From the NCBI GenBank assembly GCA_964624075.1, contig CAZUWH010000003.1:110461-174460 (forward strand): a stretch of DNA of 64,000 nt. The letters are read 5' to 3'. A program made the position numbers and the translations under genes. Positions within the stretch are counted from its first letter, which is position 1, and each line of letters begins with the position of its first letter. This stretch comes from CAZUWH01 sp964624075. Its GTDB lineage: Bacteria; Pseudomonadota; Alphaproteobacteria; Rhodospirillales; Rhodospirillaceae. Positions 44,478 to 53,778 of the stretch are shown piece by piece. The notes under the pieces are model-generated. The model was not told the origin of the DNA. It was given only the letters and a program-made list of their open reading frames with translations, and ran no database searches.

Positions 44478-45407
44478 ATGCCGCATCCGTTCCATTTAGG
44501 TTGTTCACCCTGCCCGCCCTTCGATCCACCCGCCCACGACTCCTATCGCCGCTGGCGAGACGCCAAACTGGAAGGATACCCTGCCGGGGCTGACGCACTC
44601 ATGGTCGAGCTGCGTACGCCCGGACGGCCGACGTCAGCCGAACGAACTGAAATCAAACGCCTATGCTGCAAGGCCAACATGGCCTTTTATGCGGCCCCTC
44701 CCCTGCCGGGCAAAGGCAAACTCAGATCATTTGCCGGTCTATTCGGTTTGAGAAATCTCGACACCAACGTGCTGGCCGATGACGATGGAATCTCGTCCAT
44801 TGCCGTCGTTGCGGATGCAACAGTGCGCAGTGACATGCGGCAACGTTATATTCCTTATACGGATCGGCCTATTTCCTGGCATACGGATGGCTATTACAAC
44901 CCACCCCACCGGCTGGTGCGGGGGATGATCCTGCATTGCGTGGCTCCGGCCGTTGCAGGAGGTGTCAACGCCGTGCTTGATCCTGAAATCCTTTATATCC
45001 GCCTGCGTGACGAATCAGCGGGCATGGTGGCGGCGCTGTCCCGTCCCGATTCGATGACCATTCCCGCCAACGCCGATGATGCCCGTCCGGATCAGACCGG
45101 GTCAGTTTTTTCCTATGATCCCCGCGATAACAGCCTGCACATGCGCTATACGCATCGCACCCACAGCATCACCTGGCATGCAGGGGCCAGGTCTGCCGCC
45201 TTGCGGTTGCGGGCCATTCTGGAGACGGAGGATGTATCATACATCTTTCGTCACCGTCTGGAATCAGGTCAGGGGTTAATCTGCAACAATGTGCTGCACA
45301 CGCGTACGGCCTTTCGTGATGACCCACACCATCGGCGCCTGTTCTACCGGGCCCGCTTCCTGGAACGGATCGAGGGTTGCCGGCCTCGTGAAACATCACC
45401 GGCGTGA
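44478..45407 (+). CDS. TauD/TfdA-family Fe(II)/2-oxoglutarate dioxygenase-like protein
   Basis: 309 residues. The facial-triad start ISWHTDGYYNPPHR (HxD) lies near residue 135, and the distal histidine with the 2-oxoglutarate arginine is seen in CNNVLHTRTAFRDDP near 275. MILHCVAPAVAGGVNAVLDP between them is typical. These enzymes hydroxylate substrates including sulfonates, releasing sulfite. Placement beside the dsr operon, divergent from dsrA, suggests a sulfur role, but the substrate is unknown. It overlaps or touches the small gene behind it. The N-terminus (MPHPFHLGCSPCPPFDPPAH) has two cysteines not usual for TauD. Confidence 0.8.
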   Translation: MPHPFHLGCSPCPPFDPPAHDSYRRWRDAKLEGYPAGADALMVELRTPGRPTSAERTEIKRLCCKANMAFYAAPPLPGKGKLRSFAGLFGLRNLDTNVLADDDGISSIAVVADATVRSDMRQRYIPYTDRPISWHTDGYYNPPHRLVRGMILHCVAPAVAGGVNAVLDPEILYIRLRDESAGMVAALSRPDSMTIPANADDARPDQTGSVFSYDPRDNSLHMRYTHRTHSITWHAGARSAALRLRAILETEDVSYIFRHRLESGQGLICNNVLHTRTAFRDDPHHRRLFYRARFLERIEGCRPRETSPA

Positions 45408-45433
45408 ATGCGGCAATCCTGGAGATCCCCGGA

Positions 45434-45637
45434 ATGGAGACTCTTTCCCCCCTCGACAAGTTCCCAGCCCCCTGGGGCAAGGAAATCGACCTCAAGAGGG
45501 TAGATTATGAGAGCGGACTCAAGATGCTGCGCATCACGATTCGCGAGCGGAGCCGCTTCACCATACTCGATCTCGATGCCCAAACGGCGTTGAAACTGGC
45601 TGGCCATCTGACCGCCTGGGCCGGGCAGGCGCTGTAA
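45434..45637 (+). CDS. Small conserved-looking protein downstream of the TauD-like gene
   Basis: 67 residues from the ATG at 45434, which has GGAG 9 bases upstream (METLSPLDKFPAPWGKEIDL). A GTG at 45404 would overlap the TauD stop. The sequence has WGKEIDLKRVDYESG and RFTILDLDAQTALKLAGHL, a compact alpha/beta look with no signal or membrane helix. I recall similar short proteins next to such dioxygenases, but the function is not known. It is cotranscribed with the TauD-like gene by position. Confidence 0.7.
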   Translation: METLSPLDKFPAPWGKEIDLKRVDYESGLKMLRITIRERSRFTILDLDAQTALKLAGHLTAWAGQAL

Positions 45638-45999
45638 AGACCCGGATGTGACCGGCAAAGGTAATCGCGACAGCAGCCACGTCTTCCCCTGCTGATGCGT
45701 GAACGGTTGCAGCCCTCCGGCTCGTGCGGGGGCAGGTGTAGTCTCTCTGCCCGGGCTCCCGTGTTTGCCGGAAAACGCGCATGAAGCCCGTGGTCCTACG
45801 GGGGGTTTGACGATTCGCCACAGGCGGTCCATAGTAGGAAAACCATGCGGGAAGAGGAGCGTTACGCACGGGTATGAGGTAGGAACCGTTTTCCTCAAGA
45901 TCAAACCGCCCGCCCAGGCCCGGAGGGGCCCCTCTGCATATCTCCCTGACCGTCCTACCAGGTCGGGAGTTTGAGCCTTTTGATAGAACAACACGCGAC
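45638..45999. other. Gap upstream of pyk
   Basis: No supported gene. Some G/C-rich segments with short inverted repeats (CGGAGGGGCCCCTC near 45928, GTCCTACCAGGTCGGGAG near 45950) precede pyk by about 40 bases and may fold in the leader. No known riboswitch was recognised. Confidence 0.35.
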
Positions 46000-47424
46000 A
46001 TGCGCAGAACACGTTCGACCAAGATCATTGCCACCCTAGGGCCTGCCTCTTCCTCGCCCGAGAAGATTGAAGCCCTGTTCCAGGCTGGCGCCGATGTTTT
46101 TCGCCTCAATTTCAGTCACGGTCGCCACGAGGAACACAGGCAGACTCTTGGAATCATCCGCGATATCGAGCTGAAGCACCGCCGTCCGATCGGGATTCTG
46201 ATGGACCTGCAAGGTCCAAAATTGCGTCTGGGTGAATTTGCCGCAGGCGGTGCTCGTCTCATGGCCGGCATGCCGTTCCGGCTCGATCTAGTGCCGGAGG
46301 CGGGAGATATCCGCCGCAGCCCCCTACCACATCCAGAAATCTTTGCCGCCTTGACCGAGGGAACCGATCTTCTGGTTGATGATGGACGAGTACGATTGCA
46401 GGTCGAACGTTATGGCGCTGATTTCGCCGAGACCCGGGTGATCACCGGCGGTGTTCTGTCTGATCACAAGGGTGTCAACGTCCCGGGTGTGACTCTCGAC
46501 ATTTCCCCCCTGACCGAAAAAGATCGCCGCGATCTGGCTTTCGGGCTAGACATAGGTGTGGACTGGGTGGCACTCTCGTTCGTGCAACGACCAGAAGATG
46601 TCGCCGAAGCGCGCAAGCTGATCGGCGGGCGGGCAGCGCTCCTGTCCAAGCTCGAAAAACCGAGCGCTATTGACTGCCTGAACGAAATCATTGAACTGTC
46701 AGACGCCGTGATGGTGGCCCGCGGCGACCTAGGAGTCGAGGTCCCGCCCGAGAACGTTCCCATTCTCCAAAAGCGCATCGTGCGAGCCTGTCGTCGCACG
46801 GGCAAACCGGTGGTGGTAGCAACCCAGATGCTCGAATCCATGGTCCATGCCCCGGCTCCTACCCGGGCGGAAGCGTCCGATGTCGCTACCGCCGTCTATG
46901 ACGGGGCCGACGCAGTCATGCTGTCAGCGGAAACCGCCGTCGGCGATTATGCGGTCGAAGCGGTCACCCTCATGGACCGGATCATCAACCGGGTTGAACG
47001 GGACGACACCTATGCCGTCATCACCGCAGCCTCACGCGAACCGCCAGAAAACACCGCTGCCGATGCCATCAGTGCCGCTGCCCGACAGGTGGCTGACACC
47101 CTGAATGCCGCTGCCATCGTCACCTATACTTCGTCGGGATCGACGACTCTGCGCGCCGCCCGGGAACGGCCCACCGTTCCCATTCTGTGCCTTACTGCCA
47201 ATCTGGTCGTGGCGCGGCGGCTTTCGCTTTTGTGGGGCACCCATGGCGCTGTGGCCCGCGAGATCGGTAGTTTCAGCGACATGATCCGGAAAGCCTGCCG
47301 GGTCGCGCGCCGGGCCGGATTCGCTAGGCCGGGCGAGCGTCTGGTGATCACGGCCGGTATTCCCTTTGGCACACCCGGCACGACCAATATCCTGCGCATC
47401 GTCTGGCTGGATGAAAACGACTGA
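46000..47424 (+). CDS. pyk: Pyruvate kinase
   Basis: 474-residue glycolytic enzyme converting phosphoenolpyruvate and ADP to pyruvate and ATP. TKIIATLGPASSSPEKIE, DVFRLNFSHGRHEEH, ILMDLQGPKLRLGE, LLSKLEKPSAIDCLNEII and VMVARGDLGVEVPPENVP are all intact, as are MLESMVHAPAPTRAEASDVA (K+/Mg2+ site region) and the C-terminal allosteric domain with TYTSSGSTTLRAARERP. Start MRRTRSTKIIATLGPA at 46000 fits. The gene stands alone between gaps. Confidence 0.97.
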   Translation: MRRTRSTKIIATLGPASSSPEKIEALFQAGADVFRLNFSHGRHEEHRQTLGIIRDIELKHRRPIGILMDLQGPKLRLGEFAAGGARLMAGMPFRLDLVPEAGDIRRSPLPHPEIFAALTEGTDLLVDDGRVRLQVERYGADFAETRVITGGVLSDHKGVNVPGVTLDISPLTEKDRRDLAFGLDIGVDWVALSFVQRPEDVAEARKLIGGRAALLSKLEKPSAIDCLNEIIELSDAVMVARGDLGVEVPPENVPILQKRIVRACRRTGKPVVVATQMLESMVHAPAPTRAEASDVATAVYDGADAVMLSAETAVGDYAVEAVTLMDRIINRVERDDTYAVITAASREPPENTAADAISAAARQVADTLNAAAIVTYTSSGSTTLRAARERPTVPILCLTANLVVARRLSLLWGTHGAVAREIGSFSDMIRKACRVARRAGFARPGERLVITAGIPFGTPGTTNILRIVWLDEND

Positions 47425-47956
47425 GTGCGACTTGGCCCGAGGCTGGGTCCGGATAGGAATTGAAATCGAGGGGGTGGGGGGAGGCTCTGTCTCTCCCCAT
47501 ATTTTGTTTCAATCGGAAAGAAAGGAACTTCGGGTCTCTGCGATCGGAGACGTTTCCAGCAGTGTTCACGACGGTTTTATCCACAAGCAGTCCACCGGCC
47601 TCACAGGACCGGCATGCGATGATCCCAAGTGGATGCACAAAAGGTACGGCAGTATCCTCACCTTCCCTTCCACGCCCCAGCCCTGTCATCTCCAGATATC
47701 TGGACAGATACCTCTGCTGTCCCAATTCTGTCCCGGGAAATCGTTTTCTTCCAAGGTATAAGCAGACCCGTCTCCAAACCGTTTCCGCACGGAAGCATGA
47801 GATTCACTAGGGGTTCTCACGGCGTGAGGATCGCCCCGTAATCCTTTGAACGCTTACGGTTTTGGCTCTCTGGTCCACAGGCCTCCGCCGGCTTGCGCCC
47901 GCATCTTCCACAAAGTTTTCCACAGGCTGGCGGACGAAAAATCCGCCTTCCGGGAG
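47425..47956. other. Gap between pyk and plsC with a small hairpin (47929-47947)
   Basis: No gene is supported. GGCGGA-CGAAAAA-TCCGCC at 47929-47947 is a perfect 6-bp hairpin 9 bases past the plsC stop; on the minus strand its loop is T-rich. Nearby are TTTTCCACA (47916-47924) and two further CCACA words, resembling weak DnaA boxes. Confidence 0.4.
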
Positions 47957-48667
47957 TCACGCGGAAAGCAGCCGGCGCGAGGACGACTCGATACGGGACT
48001 GCAGTTCTGCCACGAAGACATGCCGTTCCATCCCAGCCGGCATGGGCGGCAGGAACTCGACCACGATCCGCCCCGGCCGCTTCACGAAACTGCGTCGCCC
48101 CCAGAACAGACCCGAGTTCAAGGCAGCTGGCACCACGGGCAGGGAGAGAGCGTGGTAGAGCATGGCGACCCCCGTCTGATAGGAGCGGCCGACACCGGGA
48201 GCGGTGCGAGTCCCTTCGGGAAAGATGACGAGCTGGCTGCCGTTGCGGGCGGCGTTTTCCGCTCCGCACCTCATTGTCCGCAAGGCCCGCATGCTTTTCG
48301 AACGGTCGATCCCGATGCAGCCACTCTTGCGCATAAGCCAGCCGACCACCGGAATGGCGAACAGCTCCCGTTTCACGATGAAGACGGGATCCTCAAGAAA
48401 GGTATGGAAGAACAGGGTATCCCACGCCGACTGGTGCTTGGCGGCAATGATCACGGGTCCGGGAGGGATGTTTTCCAACCCCCGAATTTCGTGATGCAGG
48501 CCGATCACATGCTCCAAAAGCAGGAAGATCCCTCGGCTCCAGAGGCGGGCACTGCATTGCGCCCACTGCCGTGGACCGACCAGTCCCGGTACGACGACAA
48601 TCAACCCCAGTCCCATAGTCCACAAAAGAAACAGGGTATTGAACAAGGCTGAACGAATGACGATCAC
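47957..48667 (-). CDS. plsC: 1-acyl-sn-glycerol-3-phosphate acyltransferase
   Basis: 236 residues. The acyltransferase motif I HQSAWDT lies near residue 78, and FPEGTRTAPG (motif III) near 150; GIDRSKSMRALRTMRCGAEN and VVPAALNSGLFWGRR also fit. An N-terminal membrane helix (TLFLLWTMGLGLIVVVPGLV) anchors it. It makes phosphatidic acid from lysophosphatidic acid. It overlaps the stop of the upstream ydcF by four bases and closes the ftsE-ftsX-ydcF-plsC operon. Confidence 0.94.
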   Translation of the reverse strand: MIVIRSALFNTLFLLWTMGLGLIVVVPGLVGPRQWAQCSARLWSRGIFLLLEHVIGLHHEIRGLENIPPGPVIIAAKHQSAWDTLFFHTFLEDPVFIVKRELFAIPVVGWLMRKSGCIGIDRSKSMRALRTMRCGAENAARNGSQLVIFPEGTRTAPGVGRSYQTGVAMLYHALSLPVVPAALNSGLFWGRRSFVKRPGRIVVEFLPPMPAGMERHVFVAELQSRIESSSRRLLSA

Positions 48668-49287
48668 GCAGATCCCCCCCGTAAACGATGATCCGCAATC
48701 CAGTGGCGCACCATGGCTACCAGATATTTAGTGTATTCGGTTGCAATCAGGGTTGCCGTGCCCGGCCAGCGCCACCACTCTTCCTGTTTGAAAGCCAGCG
48801 GAAATACCGGATGGGGCACAATCCTGAGCCCCGGCATTGCCCGCCGGAATTCGAGCACGCTCCGCTTCATATGGTAGGCGGCCGTCACTAGTCGCAGCGA
48901 AACGTATCCGTTTGCATGCATCCAGCCGGCGGTTTCAGCCGCATTGCCACTCGTGTCGTCGGCGGCGTAACCAAGGACGATCCGTTCGGCCAGATCATCT
49001 GGCGTTTCGTCGATGGAACGGATCAGTTCGGCTAGATCCACACCCGCATGGACACCTGAGATGAACAGCCGTGCCCCGTGCCCGGCCCGCAACAGGGCAA
49101 CGCCCGTCTTCACCCGTACACTACCTCCGGTCGGCACGACAATCGCATCGGTGCGCGTATCCGTCTCGGCAACGATGGCGCGCATGTCGGCGGCATACCA
49201 GACCAGCCCCACTCCCCAGGCCGTACCAATGGCGGCGAAGGCGGAGGCAATCATGACCGCGATGCGCAGCCTTCCTTCGGTCTTCAC
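48664..49287 (-). CDS. ydcF: YdcF/DUF218-family envelope protein
   Basis: 207 residues with an N-terminal membrane helix (RIAVMIASAFAAIGTAWGVG). The DUF218 core shows DAIVVPTGGSVRVKTGVALL, GARLFISGVHAG, ERIVLGYAADDTSGNAAETA and VTAAYHMKRSVLEFRRAMPG. Related proteins (ElyC, SanA) act in envelope integrity; the molecular activity is unsettled. It overlaps both ftsX and plsC by four bases, indicating translational coupling. Confidence 0.9.
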   Translation of the reverse strand: MKTEGRLRIAVMIASAFAAIGTAWGVGLVWYAADMRAIVAETDTRTDAIVVPTGGSVRVKTGVALLRAGHGARLFISGVHAGVDLAELIRSIDETPDDLAERIVLGYAADDTSGNAAETAGWMHANGYVSLRLVTAAYHMKRSVLEFRRAMPGLRIVPHPVFPLAFKQEEWWRWPGTATLIATEYTKYLVAMVRHWIADHRLRGGSA

Positions 49288-50171
49288 GGTATCCGCGCCA
49301 GCGTTCGATGAACGGTTATCCGGGCTGTTACCTTGGTGAGCCAGGCTATCCCCACCGGCAGGATTCCCAGTTCTACGAACTGGATGGGCCGCAGCGTGAG
49401 GGCAGGCAGGAGACCGCCCTCCAGATGACCGGCCAGCCAGCCAATTCCGGCCAGTATCGGTGCCGCCAGCCCCAGTCCCAACAAGCCGCCGTGCAGGCCC
49501 TGTATCAGCGAGGCATGCGCGAACTGGCGGGCGACGTAGTCATCGTGCGCGCCCACGAGATGCAGAACCTCGATGACGGAATAGTGGATGGCAAGTCCGC
49601 TGCGCGTTGCATAGACAACTGCCACGGACGTCGTGGCGACCACGACAATTACCACACTCAGCGCCAGCATCTCCAGACCGCGGCCCAGGCGGACCAGTTT
49701 TGACAGCCAGACCTGGTGATTATCGAGAGACGTGCCGGGAACCGTCTCCGCCAGACGCTGCGACAGCAAGTCAATATCGACATTCACTCCGCTGCGCAGC
49801 GTGACGTCGATGAGACGAGGCACGGGCAGGTCGGCAATCAGTTCCACCGACCCCAGCCATGGTTCCAGCAGTTGCGCAATCTGCTGCTGGTCAAGGGGAC
49901 GTGCGGCGGCAATGCCCGGGGTATTCTGCAACAAGGTCACGGCGGCGCTGACCCGTCGTTGGATTTCAGTGACAGAATCGCTTGCAATCGGAATGACCTG
50001 GACCGTCAGAGTGCCTGATACGTCACGGTGCCAGCGTTCTAGGATGTCATGGGTAATCATGGCACCAGCCGTGGCGAGCGTCGCCAGAAACACCATCACT
50101 GCCACGATGGTCGGCAGAAAATGGCTGGCGGAATCATTGTCGAACGGGAGATCAGAACGGCGCTCGAACAT
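49284..50171 (-). CDS. ftsX: Cell division protein FtsX
   Basis: 295-residue membrane subunit of FtsEX, which controls peptidoglycan hydrolases at the septum. An N-terminal cytoplasmic stretch precedes a first helix (IVAVMVFLATLATAGAMITH, about 24-45); a periplasmic domain of about 110 residues follows (TLTVQVIPIASDSVTEIQRR), then three C-terminal helices (VVIVVVATTSVAVVYATRSG, GGLLGLGLAAPILAGIGWLA, FVELGILPVGIAWLTKVTAR). It begins exactly where ftsE ends. Confidence 0.92.
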   Translation of the reverse strand: MFERRSDLPFDNDSASHFLPTIVAVMVFLATLATAGAMITHDILERWHRDVSGTLTVQVIPIASDSVTEIQRRVSAAVTLLQNTPGIAAARPLDQQQIAQLLEPWLGSVELIADLPVPRLIDVTLRSGVNVDIDLLSQRLAETVPGTSLDNHQVWLSKLVRLGRGLEMLALSVVIVVVATTSVAVVYATRSGLAIHYSVIEVLHLVGAHDDYVARQFAHASLIQGLHGGLLGLGLAAPILAGIGWLAGHLEGGLLPALTLRPIQFVELGILPVGIAWLTKVTARITVHRTLARIP

Positions 50172-50926
50172 CAGGGGTCGTCCGAAACCGCCGGTTCCTG
50201 GTAGGGCGCGTAGAGGGTCAAACGACTACCCTCTAGATGCATGCGCGGAAAACTGAACCGCCGCACTAGTCGCTCGTTGTGCGTGGCAATCACAACCGTC
50301 GTCCCCAGCTTGTTCAATTCGACAAACAAATGCAACAGGCGCATGGCGATGCGATCATCCACATTGCCAGTGGGTTCATCGGCCAGAAGCAGATCAGGCC
50401 GGCTGATCACGGCCCGGGCGATGGCAACACGCTGCTTCTGACCACCCGACAGGGTCGGTGGTTTGGCATGCAGATAATTGGCAAGCCCCACCCATGCCAG
50501 AAGCTCGGGTACATGCTTCATGATTTCTTCTTCGCGCACACCGGTCACCCGCAGGGGAAGGGCAACGTTGTCGAGGGTGGACAGATGATCGAGCAGCCGA
50601 AATTCCTGAAACACCACACCCAACCGGCGACGGATAGTTGGCAACACGTGGCGCCCGGTCAGCGAAACGTCCTGACCGAACAGCACGACCATGCCACGCG
50701 AGGGACGCTGGGCAAGATACATCAGGCTAAGCAGCGACGACTTGCCGGCCCCGCTCGGCCCGGTCAGAAAATAAAACGATCCGGCCGCGAGGGAGAATGT
50801 AATGTCCTGCAGGATTTCCGGTCCCTGTCCGTACCGCAGACCCACGCTCTCAAAGCGCACCACGCTGCTAGAGGGGGCAGTATCTGACACCGTACCGCCT
50901 CGCTTGCCAACAGACAGCATTGCCAC
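50171..50926 (-). CDS. ftsE: Cell division ATP-binding protein FtsE
   Basis: 251 residues. Walker A GPSGAGKSS, signature LSGGQKQRVAIARAVI and Walker B LLLADEPTGNVD are complete. The ATPase of FtsEX couples ATP turnover to hydrolase activation. A start at 50926 or 50920 (MLSVGKRGG) and an internal GTG at about 50890 are possible; the core begins at FESVGLRYGQGPEILQD. Divergent from the zinc-ribbon gene across 421 bases, which is a common alphaproteobacterial layout. Confidence 0.95.
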   Translation of the reverse strand: MAMLSVGKRGGTVSDTAPSSSVVRFESVGLRYGQGPEILQDITFSLAAGSFYFLTGPSGAGKSSLLSLMYLAQRPSRGMVVLFGQDVSLTGRHVLPTIRRRLGVVFQEFRLLDHLSTLDNVALPLRVTGVREEEIMKHVPELLAWVGLANYLHAKPPTLSGGQKQRVAIARAVISRPDLLLADEPTGNVDDRIAMRLLHLFVELNKLGTTVVIATHNERLVRRFSFPRMHLEGSRLTLYAPYQEPAVSDDP

Positions 50927-51347
50927 TTTCCCCCATTCAAGGACAGTCCTACCCGATCATTCCCTTGCACTCTTACTCCCTGTGAACTAGGAACATGCTC
51001 ACGGAACAAGACTAGCACGCCGGTAAATCGGGTCGAGGCGTCCGTTCTTCCTGGCCTGACCCACCTTTCCTGCGGCTGGTCCCCCCGGCAGGAAGAAATT
51101 TCCTGAAAGGTTTCAGGGTGCCGACAAGGCCCTCCCCCTGACCGCATCGTGGGAGTGCTTTGTGCCTTTCAAGGCGGGCGCCCCTTTCCTCATTCTTGCC
51201 GGCCTCTTCTTGCTAGGCAAGGCAGCGAAAAGATCGAAAGGAAGGAACGCAACATCACTTCTCTTCCGTCTGCCTGTCCCGGACCGGGACCAAGGGATGA
51301 CCGCGCTTGTGCCAAGCCGCTAGAGAGATTATAAATAGCAAAGTTTC
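50927..51347. promoter_or_regulatory. Divergent control region between ftsE and zinc-ribbon gene
   Basis: No gene is supported. This 421-base gap must hold both promoters. No recognisable operator or perfect long palindrome was found; only short G/C-rich and purine-rich runs are seen (GAAAGGAAGGAACG near 51235). Confidence 0.35.
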
Positions 51348-52541
51348 ATGGCAAAAAAAATGCTGATGCAGGTAGCTTGTCCGAAATGTAATTCACGCTT
51401 TGCCGTGGCTGATCATCTGCTCAGTCCTTCGGGTCGCAAACTGAAATGTGTGGCATGTGGGGGGGTATGGCATGCTATGCTAGAAGGTAGCGTGCAGGGA
51501 CCAGAGGGTACAACTGCGAGAGTCGAAACGTCGGCGTCTGCCCCACGACCGGCTGCTCCTGGGGTGGGAGAGGAAAAGGTGTTCCCCAGAAACGCAAGTG
51601 TCGCGCCCGTGGCACAGAACCACCCGCAGGAAATTATTCCCGCCTTCCCTGTAAAGAAGGAGGGGAAGGAAGCGCGTTTCGATGAAATGCTGCAGGAGAC
51701 AGACCCCGTCGTGTTGGTGCAGACGATGCGTGGGGCATTTGCGGCAGGGCAGCACAGCAACGCGGGGGAGAACGATGGAGAAAGTGGTAGGGCAGAGAGC
51801 AGCAGGGATGAAATTCCCCTCGAGTCCGAAGGCTTCTCCCCCTCCCCTTCGCTAGCGGACGAATTTTCTGCCGATCTTTCCACGATCGACATCCGGGCGC
51901 CTGGTTTCTCTCCGACCGACCTTCCCACCGGGGCCCGCAAACCGTTGTTCAATCGGGAGGATGAGGCAACTAATCCCACCGATCTTTCCGGTCCAGCTGA
52001 TGCAGGTATTGATCTGGACGCGCTGGTCACCGATGACGATCCAGGCTCGATTCCATCGGTTTTCGCCAGCGGTTTCGACAGGGGCGAGAACGAGGAACGA
52101 AAACATCCGAGCCATTTCCTTATCGGCCTGGTGGTGGGCCTGGCGATGTTTGTGGCGGGTGGGGGCGGCCTATGGTACGGGCGCGAGCAGATATTCGCGA
52201 TGTGGCCGGCCCTGCGTGGCCATCTCGCCGACCTGGGGTTGCCGGTGGTCGATCTTGCCGGAAGTCTCAGGTTCTCCGAAGTTACCACCCTTATGACGAC
52301 AGAGGAGGGGGTGCGGGTCTTCATGGTCAGGGGAGTCATGGAGAACGTTGCGTCCGTATCCGTCCGCCTGCCGTCTTTACGGCTAATTTTCCGCGACGAG
52401 AAGAGGCATGTCATGCGCAGAGGCGAAGCAGTCGATCCACCCGTTTCTGCCCTGTCACCGGGGGAGAAGGTAGGGTTTGTTCTGCGCCTGCAGAACCCGC
52501 CTGCCAGTGCGACCGTTGACATAGGCCTGGAACGGACGTGA
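51348..52541 (+). CDS. Zinc-ribbon (MJ0042-type) membrane protein with DUF3426-like tail
   Basis: 397 residues. An N-terminal zinc ribbon has CPKCNSRFAV (about 11) and LKCVACGGVWHAM (about 34). It is followed by a long low-complexity acidic/proline-rich linker (about 50-255), a single membrane helix (FLIGLVVGLAMFVAGGGGLW, near 262) and a C-terminal domain (FSEVTTLMTTEEGVRVFMVR, then SPGEKVGFVLRLQNPP) resembling DUF3426. The layout is common next to ftsE in alphaproteobacteria. Function is unknown; an envelope or division role is inferred from position. The start at 51348 or the internal Met four codons later are both plausible. Confidence 0.85.
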   Translation: MAKKMLMQVACPKCNSRFAVADHLLSPSGRKLKCVACGGVWHAMLEGSVQGPEGTTARVETSASAPRPAAPGVGEEKVFPRNASVAPVAQNHPQEIIPAFPVKKEGKEARFDEMLQETDPVVLVQTMRGAFAAGQHSNAGENDGESGRAESSRDEIPLESEGFSPSPSLADEFSADLSTIDIRAPGFSPTDLPTGARKPLFNREDEATNPTDLSGPADAGIDLDALVTDDDPGSIPSVFASGFDRGENEERKHPSHFLIGLVVGLAMFVAGGGGLWYGREQIFAMWPALRGHLADLGLPVVDLAGSLRFSEVTTLMTTEEGVRVFMVRGVMENVASVSVRLPSLRLIFRDEKRHVMRRGEAVDPPVSALSPGEKVGFVLRLQNPPASATVDIGLERT

Positions 52542-52574
52542 TTCAAGTCCAAGCAATCCTGAACGGGGACCGGA

Positions 52575-53372
52575 TTGAGCAATAGCATACGCCCCTTCCT
52601 GAAAGCGATCATTTTCGATGTGGATGGAACGCTTGCCGAAACCGAGGAGGTGCATCGGCAGGCTTTTAATGCTGCCTTTCGGACCTTCGGTCTGCCCTGG
52701 CAATGGGACGTCGAGACCTATCGCGGATTGTTGAGCATCGGAGGTGGCCGCGAACGTTTTCAGGCTTTCCTGGCGCAAATGGGTGTCAGGAGGATCGATC
52801 CGGTTCTGGTTGCTAATCTGCATCAGGAGAAATCCCGCCTCTATGCGGCCCGGGTGGCAGCCGGCCATCTGCACGCCCGGCCAGGGGTGCTGCGTCTTCT
52901 CGCTGAGGCACGGGCTGCCGGCATTCGTCTGGCCTGTGCCACGTCCTCGCAACGGTCAGCGGTCACTGCCCTGCTGCCCAGCCTTTTGGGGTCGGATGCC
53001 GAAAACACCTTTACCGCCCTGGGGTGCGGTGATGACGCTGCCCGCAAGAAGCCAGCACCGGATATTTACCTGTGGGTTCTGGAACAGCTTAGCGTGGAAA
53101 GGCCGTCGTGTATTGTCATCGAGGATACGGCTCTTGGCCTGGCTGCAGCCACTGCCGCCGGCCTGTCAACTGTAATCACCGTTTCGATGTACAGTGAACC
53201 CTTCAACCATGAGCCACAATCATTTGCTGAAGCAGTGGCAGTTGTCAGTGATCTTGGCGAGCCAAACAGACAATTTACCCTCCTAGCAGGCAAGGCCTAT
53301 GGCAGGAAAATCGTTGATCTATCCCTCCTGCAACTCTGGCTGGCTAAGGTTCCTGACCCTATGACTCAGTGA
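52575..53372 (+). CDS. HAD-family hydrolase, CbbY-like
   Basis: 265 residues. The catalytic motif I FDVDGTLAETEEVH lies near residue 14, a cap region with GLLSIGGGRERFQAF follows, motif II CATSSQRSAV near 118, lysine motif DAARKKPAP near 155 and motif IV VIEDTALGLAAA near 178. CbbY removes phosphate from xylulose-1,5-bisphosphate, an inhibitor of Rubisco. Assignment to CbbY rather than another HAD phosphatase rests on TEEVHRQAFNAAF and is likely, not proved. Start is TTG at 52575. Confidence 0.85.
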   Translation: MSNSIRPFLKAIIFDVDGTLAETEEVHRQAFNAAFRTFGLPWQWDVETYRGLLSIGGGRERFQAFLAQMGVRRIDPVLVANLHQEKSRLYAARVAAGHLHARPGVLRLLAEARAAGIRLACATSSQRSAVTALLPSLLGSDAENTFTALGCGDDAARKKPAPDIYLWVLEQLSVERPSCIVIEDTALGLAAATAAGLSTVITVSMYSEPFNHEPQSFAEAVAVVSDLGEPNRQFTLLAGKAYGRKIVDLSLLQLWLAKVPDPMTQ

Positions 53373-53602
53373 CAAAAAAACACACCCTCCAGATTCTGCC
53401 TGCCAAACAAGAAGGCGAAACCCCCTTTCCCCTTCGCCACTCCCCAACTGTAGGGAATGGAGAGGGTTTTAAAAAAGCTCTGGAGTGTAATAGCTCCCAG
53501 TCATCACCGATAGCTCCCTAAAGTCCATGGTCGGTGCATGACGAGGGACGGATCGGGGTCCCGCACACGGATCCGTCCCGTTTCCCGTTCATCCAGACGA
53601 TT

Positions 53603-53734
53603 TCAGTGTGGCGGGTAAGCGCGTGGGTACGTGCTGCCGGGTAGTGAAAGAGGTACACTCTCCTTGCCGCAGGCAGACAGACTGCCAATACAGGCACTGA
53701 CGATCACCACACACCTTCCGATCCGCCGCAGCAT
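53603..53734 (-). CDS. lptM: LptM-like small lipoprotein
   Basis: 43 residues, MLRRIGRCVVIVSACIGSLS then ACGKESVPLS. The lipobox LSAC places the lipid-modified cysteine at residue 22. A short proline-rich tail (PGSTYPRAYPPH) follows. A small lipoprotein gene in the same direction 44 bases after argH is a usual alpha- and gammaproteobacterial arrangement. LptM stabilises the LptD outer-membrane translocon in E. coli. Assignment by position, size and lipobox. Confidence 0.75.
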   Translation of the reverse strand: MLRRIGRCVVIVSACIGSLSACGKESVPLSLPGSTYPRAYPPH

Positions 53735-53778
53735 ACGCAAAAGTTGCAGCACAGAAGGTTTGCGAGAAGAAAAGGATG

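Noticed and set aside
45699..45974. 91-codon open frame upstream of pyk
   Set aside because: No homology, signal or ribosome site, and an odd composition rich in Pro, Arg and Gly like other chance frames here.
47872..47924. Replication origin with DnaA boxes
   Set aside because: Only one near-match (TTTTCCACA) and two weaker CCACA words, with no AT-rich unwinding zone or origin-linked genes nearby.
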